DNA of 64,000 nt. Origin: Guadua angustifolia. Its lineage: Eukaryota > Streptophyta > Magnoliopsida > Poales > Poaceae. The notes under the pieces were generated by a model. That model had not been told where the DNA came from. It saw only the letters and a list, made by a program, of their open reading frames with translations, and made no database searches. Position numbers and translations under genes: made by a program. This document shows, piece by piece, positions 56,141-64,000 of the stretch; the first letter of the stretch is position 1; each line of letters starts with the position of its first letter. The stretch covers positions 1,984,001 to 2,048,000 of the forward strand of contig CM070511.1 of the NCBI GenBank assembly GCA_036346375.1. Direction: 5' to 3'.

Positions 56141-56647
56141 ATGGCCCTCCTCCCTGATCCCGCCGCCTTCGACGTCGAGGCCTTCCTCGCCGATATCGGG
56201 TTCGGGTACGGGCCACCATCACCACCCGCTACTCCGCCTCAAGATCCGACCACCACGCCGCCGGAGGACGAGACGTCGGCGGGTTCGGGGGCAGGCGCCG
56301 GCGCCGCCTCCGGCGAAGGCGAGGAGCGGCGGCTCCGGCGCAAGATCTCCAACCGGGAGTCCGCGCGCCGCTCCCGCGCGCGCAAGCAGAGGCACCTCGA
56401 GGAGCTGCGCGCCAAGGCCGCCAGGCTCCGCGCCGACAACCGGGCGCTCGACGCGAGCCTCCGCGACGTCAGGGCGCGCGCCGCCCTCGCCGCGATCACC
56501 AACGGCCGGCTGCGCTCCGAGGCCACCGCCCTCAGCCGCCGGCTCGCCGCCGCGCGCCGAGCCATAGCGCTCCGGCAGCTCTACGCCGCCGCGTCCGCCG
56601 CCGGCGGCGCCTTCGAGCTGCAGACGCTCGCCTCGTTAATCGTGTAG
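56141..56647 (+). CDS. bZIP transcription factor, intronless
   Basis: 168 codons, start in GCCATGGCC context and no in-frame ATG upstream. Residues 1-60 are acidic and Pro/Gly-rich, likely an activation or interaction region. Basic region 63-85 reads RRLRRKISNRESARRSRARK, with the invariant N71 and R79 spaced N-x7-R. The zipper begins nine residues on, with heptad positions L89, L96, L103, V110, A117, L124 and L131. Plant bZIPs bind ACGT-core DNA as dimers in the nucleus. The short, intronless design resembles group S, but the leader lacks the long sucrose-responsive upstream frames of S1 members. The zipper is Ala/Arg-rich with two non-leucine heptad positions, which may restrict partners. 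The frame is intact. Confidence 0.88.
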   Translation: MALLPDPAAFDVEAFLADIGFGYGPPSPPATPPQDPTTTPPEDETSAGSGAGAGAASGEGEERRLRRKISNRESARRSRARKQRHLEELRAKAARLRADNRALDASLRDVRARAALAAITNGRLRSEATALSRRLAAARRAIALRQLYAAASAAGGAFELQTLASLIV

Positions 56648-58070
56648 GCGCGGCGAGTGCGCGCTCGACGTGCGATTGCATGCAGAGATGCACGTGCGGA
56701 TCTCTTCGACTTGGAACGAACGAACGAACGAATGGACTTCGATCACAAGCTCCCAGAGTTCTTGTGTAGGTATAGCAGCAAGCAATTCATGGCGGAATTA
56801 AAATGAATGGAAACGAATTGGCACGTGTTAAGCACTGCAGCTCTATGTGGCCAACTAACATCCATCCATCCTGCTCGAACAATGCCTAGCTATATGCGCT
56901 CCGTTTGATCAAAAATTAATCGACGATTCGAATAGACTAAATATGAACAGAATAAGCTAATTTCCTACTTGTAGTTGATATATACTCCAGCTGCTAGACT
57001 CATCTGTTTTTTTTCCTTTTATTCAAATTCTATGGGGATATTTGGCAGTTGTTGTCACCCTCGAGTTGTGAATTTCGTGGCTGGTGGAGGAATTGCATAT
57101 CTGTTTGTCTGCTCACCTTTTCTTCTTTTTTTGGCTCTCCAAGAAGAGAGTGAAAGCGATACGGTATATATGGTCGACCATTCTGATTAGTGCTGATTAA
57201 AGATGCATGTACCCAGATTCTCTATAGCCGAGTACTAACTACACACTCGAATGTGTCGCCAATCCGCCTCTCATAAGTCAGAACAACTACTCTAGATTTC
57301 GCAGACAGTCTTATAGATGGCTGCTTTATTCTGTGTGTGCCATACTATTAACTGTATATGAGACCATTAATTACAAAAAACTATATAAATAGTCTATTAT
57401 ATGAGTTGTCATTAGTTTTGTCTATAGACGACATTAAGGCGTATCGCAAAAAATCACGGTCTATATCACCATATATTTCCTAGTCGTCGAGATGTCCCAT
57501 GCATGCTTTAATTCGGTAGTAACCAGATATCCATGTCACGGTGGAACAGCAACGCAACGCCCATGGCGCATTTATACATTAATTTCACTCGGCTGGTGGC
57601 GACCGCTACGTCGAATTGAAAGCGCACAGAGCGACGTGTTTTACGTCTCCTAGCTAAGAGTGGTTTGCGTTTGCTAATGGCGCTTTCGTATCTCGACACC
57701 GTGTCCTGTCGGCCTCGCCACTTATACGCATTCGATGGCTTTAGATCGGCGGTCCTTATTTGATTTGATTTGATTCCTTTAGCTGACAGTGATGAGGCAC
57801 TGAGACTGACATGTGTGGCCCGCTTTGGCAAGTGCTCTTGGCATATGATTAATGTTCAAATTTCGGCATCTCGATCTTATTCTCTTGAGAGTATTGACGT
57901 TTCGCACAACACAATCTACTAGTTAGTAGTACTAATTACTTTCTAGTAGCAGTTTGGGGCACGAGCCCGTTCGGGATTAATTAGGCCCAACTCGAGCTGT
58001 GCTGATTTCATTTCACAATAATACCTGCAGCAGCCGACCTGCTTCCTTGCTTTGCACCGGTCTACAAACC
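56648..58070. other. intergenic, 3' flank of the bZIP gene
   Basis: AT-rich after the 3' untranslated region. The 107-codon minus-strand frame at 57508-57831 has no family features and is probably chance. No gene or defined element. Confidence 0.45.
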
Positions 58071-58206
58071 TCTACTATATAAAGAAAGAGCTTTTTTCCG
58101 TATCACTTCATCAAAATTATCCACCTTTATCACTGTTAGTGCTCTTTGCAAATAAACTTTTTATCGTAAATTGAGTTTCCGTTGCACCGCACAGGCACAT
58201 GGCTAG
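58071..58206 (+). mobile_element. very small Helitron-like element (tentative)
   Basis: Starts TCTACTATATAAAG and ends GCACCGCACAGGCACATGG then CTAG followed by T. The start TC-TACTATATAAA and the GCACCGCAC...CTAG(T) end resemble plant non-autonomous Helitrons. There is no target duplication, as expected. The base before the start is C and not the usual A, so the left end may be off. Confidence 0.45.
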
Positions 58207-58625
58207 TGATTGATAAATAGTAAGCTCATGGTACGTCACGTTTAACATCAGAAAATACTTTTTTTAGATAAAGGAAAACAATCCAGCCTCTTCACTCAAG
58301 GAGGAATGCGGCCAAAGGTACAATATCCAAAAATTACAAGGAGGATAAACCGGCTACACAGCCACAAAACACAAACTAGACAATCAGCCGAACGACTAAC
58401 ACAAGTTCCAAAAGAAATACAATGACATGGCCCTAGGCCTCAATTCTAAGATTCCTTTTCCACCCAAACTTGGCAAACAATTCGAAAATTGTAGTCTCGA
58501 GCATCCTGCATCCCTTTAACAGCATCCCCTTCTCTTCCTCTTTAGACAGTGGATACCAACTTCTGATCCAATACGTCCCCACGAAGATCACTGTGAAAAT
58601 GAGTCAATAGATCTTGTATTGAATA

Positions 58626-61250
58626 TCATATTATTCCTATACAACCATATGGACCAACATAGAACATTGCACCTAGTAAAATTTGGAGCTTGAGCTTAGA
58701 ATTAACACCCTTAAGCCAAGAGCCAAACAAAATAGATACATTGGGAGGAGATTGAATTCCAAATGTAATGAAAAAGGTAGTCCAAATAAATCTTGCCAAA
58801 TGACAATCAAAAAACAAATGTTGAATGGTTTCATTAGAATTACAAAAACAACATTTAGTACTACCTTGCCACCTTCTTTTAGCTAAATTATCCTTAGTTA
58901 GAATAACCCCGGACTTTAAGTACCAAAGGAAGATTTTAACCTTCAAAGGGATTTTAAGCATCCAGATGTCACACTTGCTAGGAATAGAGTTTTCCTGTAT
59001 CAAGAAATTATACATCGAATGTACCGAAAAGATACCCTTTTTGCTAAGAATTAACCCATCTAAATTTGTCCCTACCTTGTGATAATGAAATATTAACAAC
59101 TTTTGATACTAGATCAAACCAAGTTATCAAGTCATTTCCCATCAACGACCTTCGAAAGGAGATATTAAGCGGAACTGATTCAAATACTCTTGCTACTGAC
59201 ACATCTTTCCGTCTAACCAATCTATAAAGATTAGGATACAGATTAGGATACACCTCCATAAGAGGTTTAGTTCCAATCCACACATCCTCCCAAAACCTAG
59301 CACATCGCCCATCCCCTAGCTGAAAAGAACCCAAAGACAAGAATTGTTCTTTGACACTCATCAAGCTTGACCAGAAATGAGAATCACCAGCCTTCCTTGA
59401 TATTTGCGTAATGGATTTACTATGCAGATATTTTCTTCTAAGTAAGTCTTGCCATAGGCCTTCCTCACTTAACAATTTAAATAACCACTTGCCAAGTAAA
59501 CACCTGTTCTGCAGTTCCAAATCTAGAATTCCCAAACCACCCATACATTTAGGCTTACTGAGCATAGACCATCTTGCCAATCTATATTTCTTCTTATGCT
59601 CATCGACTTGCCAAAAAACACGGATCTATAATAATCTAGTTTTTAATCACCCTTTAGGAGCTTTAAAAAGCGATAACATAAACATGGGTAGACTAGAGAG
59701 AACTGAATTAATCAAAACCAATCGCCTCCAATGAGAAAGAAGCTTTCCTTTCCAACTAGCAAGCTTCTTTTGAAATTTCTCCTCCACAATCCACTCTTTA
59801 TTGCTAATTCTTCTATGATGCATAGGGATACCTAAATATCTGAAGGAAGAGATCCTCCTTGCACCCAAAAGTTGAACATATTCCTTCTTGTAAGATTGAG
59901 CTTCACGAAAAGGAATACTTCACTCTTATGAAAATTGATCTTAAGACACGAAAGATGTTCAAAAACATTCAAGACAAGCTTTAAATTCAAAGCCTCCTTT
60001 AGATTATGCTCGAGAAAGAGAATCGTGTCATCCGCATCTTGAAGGATAGAAAGACCCCCATCCAGATGGGTGCGGGATGATCCTCTAAACTGGTTATTAT
60101 CCTTAGCCCTAGCTATCAAAATGGCAAGCATGTCCGCTACCGAGATTAAACAAAAGCGGAGATAAAGAATCTCCTTGTCTCAATCCTTTCATAGTCGGAA
60201 GTAATGCCCAAGATTATCATTAACTTTGGCGTTCACACTTCCTTTTGACAATGCTCTCAATCCACTTACACCAAGTTGTGGAGAAACCTTTCATTACGAG
60301 AGCTTCTTTGGAGAAAATCCCATTTAACCTTGTCATATGCCTTCTCAAAGTCTAATTTAAGCATAACTCCATTGAGATTTCTCTTTTTAATTCATGCAAT
60401 GTTTCATGTAGAATGATAACTCCTTCCATTATGTTTACTTGAGCATAAAAAGCGGTTTCTGAAAGGTCTCACAATCTTTTGAGCAAGCTGAAGCCATTCT
60501 ATTAGCCACTACTTTAGAAAAAACCTTGAAACTCACATTTAAAAGACAGATAGGTCTAAAGCTGCTGAATTTGCTTAACCTCTTTTAGCTTTGGCAACAA
60601 TGTAATTGTTAAAATTTAAGCTAAAAGGAGCAGTTACATTTATGAAAATCATGAAACATGGCCATTAGGTCATTTTTAATGAGCTCCCAAAATACTGATA
60701 AAACTTCATTAGGAAAACCATCGGCCCAGGCCTTATTATGCTTCATCTGAAAAATTGACTCTTTAACTTCTTTATCGATGCAGAGCTATAAGAATTTCAT
60801 TTTCCTCATCAGACACCTGGGGAATATCCTCTCTTTGGGATTCGATCATGTTGAAGTTACTTCTCACTGGCGAACCAAACAGAGATTTGTAATACTTGGT
60901 AATGTATTTCTTAAGGTTTTCTTCTCCTCTGATAACCCCTTCCTCCTGCTCTAATTGGAAGATCCTAGTCTTCCTATGCTTTCCACTAGCAACAAGGTGG
61001 AAATACTTAGTATTTCTATCCCCCTGAAGAAGCTTAGTAGATTTAGCTCTCTGATACCAATATAATTCTTCTTCCCTAAGTAAAAAACTAGTCTCGCTTA
61101 AGATTCTATTTTAACTCCACCTCCCGAGGACTAAGCACGATGGATTCGCCTTCTTATCTAATTCTTACGCTCTCCTAATGAGCACTTTTTCACCTTTTAT
61201 TAGACCCACTCACATTTTTAGCCCACCCTCTAAGGAATTGCCTCAAACGC
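58626..61250 (-). pseudogene. LINE reverse transcriptase and zf-RVT remnant
   Basis: The YADD box reads ILQDADDTILFLEHN at about 60043-60000, with the tyrosine changed to aspartate. ISSFRYLGIPMHHRRISNKE (59855-59795) is the thumb, GGLGILDLELQNRCLLGKW (59540-59490) the connector, and LTKDNLAKRRWQ with ETIQHLFFDCHLARFIW (58900-58790) the zf-RVT. RT palm blocks between 60131 and 61130 are recognisable only in scattered short frames. Confidence 0.8.
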
Positions 61251-62150
61251 CTTATCTTGTTTTGCCAAATCTCCAGCAATTGGAACCTTTAGTTTTTTGT
61301 TCCATATATACCTCTGCAACTAGCTTGTGGAAATCATCACGCAACAACCAACCTAACTTTCGAAGCGAAATACGAATGTTTGTCACCATGCGTTCTGCAC
61401 GTATTAAGTAATGGGGTATGATCTGAAATCTCCGACTAAGAGCCACCTTGACGTTAAAGGAAATTTTTGCTCCCATTCACGTGCTCATCAAGACTCTATC
61501 TAATCTTTCATAAGTGGAACCTCTAAAGAATTGGCCCACATAAATTTACGACCACCATCTGAATTTCCTTTAAGTTCAGGGCTATCGATTCTTGCATTAA
61601 ACAAAAGGGCCATTTACTATTGAATTTACCATTACTCTTCTCGCTAGAATATCTTATAATGTTAAAATCACCCCAAATTAAAATTGGTAGCGATATCTTT
61701 GCTACAAGAATGAACCAATTAGGACAAAAAGCCTCCTTGAATTTTGGTTGAGCAGCCCCATAAACCGCTACTAACAACCACTTGAAAACCATCCTCTTTA
61801 CATTTCGGACGAATTTGATATAAAATCCCTTCCTCTATACTTCCAATATCAAACATGTCTAAGTTGACACCCAACGCGATTCCCCGACCTCCCATGAGGT
61901 TCAGACCAATGCCAAAGGAAATTCCTACCCCCACACAAATTATTGAGTGAATGGGTAGCGAAATCATTTTACCGATCTCGGAAGAGCAATAAAATCTAGT
62001 TCTTGCTCTTTGGAAGTATCCGAAAAGGAATCTAAACTTAGCCAAGTCACCCAGGACCTCTACTATTCGAGAAGATTCCTTTCATTTTAAACTATTCTTA
62101 ATGGTCCTGACAAATTTAACCTTGAATTTGCCCTGCTTAGAGGACAAGGT
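61250..62150 (-). pseudogene. LINE endonuclease remnant
   Basis: Pieces of the exonuclease-endonuclease-phosphatase fold: GGRGIALGVNLDMFDIGS (about 61900-61840), WLLVAVYGAAQPKFKEAF, and the catalytic-type LPILIWGDFNIIRYSSEKS (about 61690-61630), where GDFN is the conserved motif. A frameshift separates the first two pieces. Confidence 0.75.
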
Positions 62151-62221
62151 GCAATCTCTAATCTTTTTGTTTCTTTTATAAACAGCTTTAAAATTACAAC
62201 TATGGTGATAGTTATCATCAT

Positions 62222-64000
62222 CTAAGATCTCATCAATTGGATTACCACAAATAGTGGATAGGGAAGTTGACCAATCACAGTCCACCTGTGACTCAGAGTC
62301 ATTACCACAAGAGATATGATCACCAACCGTGCAGTCAGAAGGTAAAACAGAAGCAGTTCTAGATATATCAACATTGAAAAGATTGTGAATCGCAGAATTG
62401 ACTCTTCCAAGGAATTACCACATACTACTCCCAAGTGATTAATATTAGTAATCGCATCAACAATAGGAATAGAAGATAGACATAGATCAAGATCAGTACC
62501 TTCATGAAAATCAAGGTTCTTCATAGTAGCTCTATGCTCAGCGCGCACCAAAGAATGTTCAACTCCAGAACCCACCAATCTCGGAGAGGCACGTAAAGGA
62601 GACACACAAGCCTTAGGAATATCAGCCGCCACATGCTTAAAAGTCCTGGCACAGCCAACAGCATCCTTGACAGGAGAAGAGATCGCCCCTTCAGAAGATA
62701 CCTGCGCCTCCTTCAGATGACAACACCCAAATTGCTGCGAATTCATACTTACACCATGACCCAAACCGGTGATAAGCCCCATCGACAGGCGAACTTGATC
62801 ATGAGAAGCGGCTTCTCCAACCGCCGAGATACACCCTCCATGCCACCAATTAAACCACCGGTCTTACAACCTTTCCCTTTACAAGCAGCTCCTCCATGTT
62901 TGATTCTTCATTATTTTCAGCCATAACTATGTCCGCAGCATCTTCTAAAGCTTTGTCCACAGATGCATCTAACAGCTCTTGTGCTTTCCTTCTCACAAAG
63001 AGTTCAAACTCACTATCAGACAACTCATTCACAGCAGCCAGAAAAGAGTTCTTGACTCCTCCTTCAACCCCAACCTTGGAACTACGAACCCGTTTTGGAC
63101 CTTCAAGTCTTCTCGATCTTTTGGCTCCCTAGCAGCATCCTGTTCCAAATCATCCATTGCAATGTCACCACCACCATCCTTCTTTTCTTCATCATCTGAC
63201 TTTGATAAATCCAACTCTACCTCATCTCCATTCTCATCACACCCAATTCTCTCCACTTCGAATTTTAATTCGAAGTAATGATCACCGATTACCACATCAA
63301 GAAATGGAGGGATGAGCTTAGGATTTAACACTGCCACAAAAATCCTCCCGAAGTCACTTTTCCTTGTCATCTCCATGTCCACCGTTTGAGTAGAACCCAA
63401 CATGGAGCCAACAGCCTAGAGATTTAGAAATTCTCTAAGTTTCTTCCTTATACCAAAAACCCTGACCCATACTTTAGGTAGAAGAAATCCATCCTCCTTT
63501 TCTAACCATTCCTTAAAGATCAATCTAACACCCGAAGAAATACCCTCCAATCTCACATCAGCTCCCCCAAACGCAATGGACCTTTGCAAATCAGTTTTTG
63601 AGGGAAACATAGTCACATAACCCTCCTCTTGCTCTTTCAACTCCCAAGTCCATTTGCCAGGAAAAAGCCTTTATGGCGAGACACAATCATTCTTTAGAGA
63701 GCACGCCCCCCTCCACTGAAATAAGAGCTACTCTATTGTCTTTTTTAGCCTTTGGTAGAGGAGGATGAGGTATGTGATAGAAACCCAGACCGTGAACCGC
63801 ATAGCCCACAACATGTGCCACCGGTTTTGGTTGCTTGAGAATTGGACATCTATGATTTACATGATCGAAACTGTCACAGATTACACAGTAAATATCAGAT
63901 TGGCACACAACCGCCACATGCCCTTTTTGCGTACACCTTTGACATCTAACTCCACCTCTTTGCTCAGCCCCCAACGATGCCATATCGTCCAAACTTCCAT
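62222..64000 (-). pseudogene. LINE ORF1 remnant
   Basis: At 63992-63687 the Cys-rich segment CQRCTQKGHVAVVC followed by CVICDSFDHVNHRCPIL gives two knuckle-like units. 63640-63416 (SIAFGGADVRLEGISSGVRL, WVRVFGIRKKLREF) is the DUF4283-like RNA-binding part. 63403-63029 is acidic near its end (ELDLSKSDDEEKKDGG). The frame is broken at each block boundary. The N-terminus continues past the right edge or starts close to it. Confidence 0.72.

Larger units (their letters stand above)
58259..64000 (-). mobile_element. second L1-like LINE, minus strand, 5' end beyond the window
   Basis: Oligo(T) on the plus strand at about 58259-58265 marks the poly(A) 3' end. Reading left from the right edge: ORF1 with CCHC knuckles (63992-62222), endonuclease (about 62150-61250), linker and RT (61250-59647), connector (59580-59044) and zf-RVT (59099-58626). 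All domains are present, unlike the LINE at 13853-19542, but every one has stops or frameshifts. Confidence 0.88.

Noticed and set aside
56239..56565. 108-codon minus-strand frame
   Set aside because: Antisense shadow of the bZIP coding sequence, composed of Arg/Ala/Ser only.
1..64000. tRNA, rRNA or snoRNA genes
   Set aside because: No cloverleaf-like sequences or conserved rRNA blocks were recognised by eye. A covariance-model scan would be needed to exclude small RNAs fully.

Overview
This is a transposon-rich stretch of a grass nuclear genome, most likely Oryza (rice or a close relative). The evidence is GC-rich single-exon genes beside AT-rich intergenic DNA, plant-type GT-AG introns, a Stowaway MITE with CTCCCTCC ends, CACTA elements with grass-type subterminal repeats, and Tat-like gypsy, large-LTR copia and plant L1-like LINE elements. 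There is no bacterial-style gene organisation. Most long reading frames belong to transposable elements and are broken.

Layout. 1-10446 is the 5' part of a decayed minus-strand Ty3/gypsy element that runs off the left edge. Its LTR (5443-10446) is split by a 4.36 kb CACTA transposon (6017-10378, TCC target duplication). That transposon carries minus-strand gene fragments of a peroxisomal 3-ketoacyl-CoA thiolase and, probably, the first exon of a CW-type zinc-finger gene. 10967-11307 is a frameshifted TPR gene relic. 11816-12618 is a solo LTR. 12952-21223 is a six-exon plus-strand gene for a 244-residue protein that is essentially a Utp12 domain (WDR43/UTP5-like, ribosome biogenesis) without the WD40 part. 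Its second intron holds a 5.7 kb LINE with a 16-bp target-site duplication. 22017-22421 (minus) encodes a small secreted glycine- and cysteine-rich protein.

23259-24871 is a second, small CACTA element (AAT duplication). A tandem segmental duplication (24071-26623 and 26624-29839) starts inside it, and the second copy has an extra 651 bp. 30716-30998 is a Stowaway MITE. 31177-31569 is a small intronless gene of unknown function.

32772-49144 is a copia-type, gag-only retrotransposon with 2.68 kb LTRs and a perfect ATAAC target duplication. A minus-strand gypsy element with a 3.35 kb LTR is nested in it and has erased part of the 3' LTR. The copia LTRs and internal region carry an unusual family of ATCGGATAGTCCGAT-type palindromes. 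49712-51253 holds two TIR elements. 53202-54010 is a copia relic. 56141-56647 is an intact intronless bZIP transcription factor gene with a recognisable promoter. 58071-58206 may be a tiny Helitron. 58259 to the right edge is a second, minus-strand LINE.

The likely functional host genes are four: the Utp12-domain gene, the Gly/Cys-rich secreted protein gene, the unknown small gene at 31177 and the bZIP gene. They are unrelated to one another, and nothing suggests a co-regulated cluster. No new biological system is established here. The points most worth following are the gene-capturing CACTA element, the Utp12-only gene interrupted by a LINE, and the palindrome array of the copia element.
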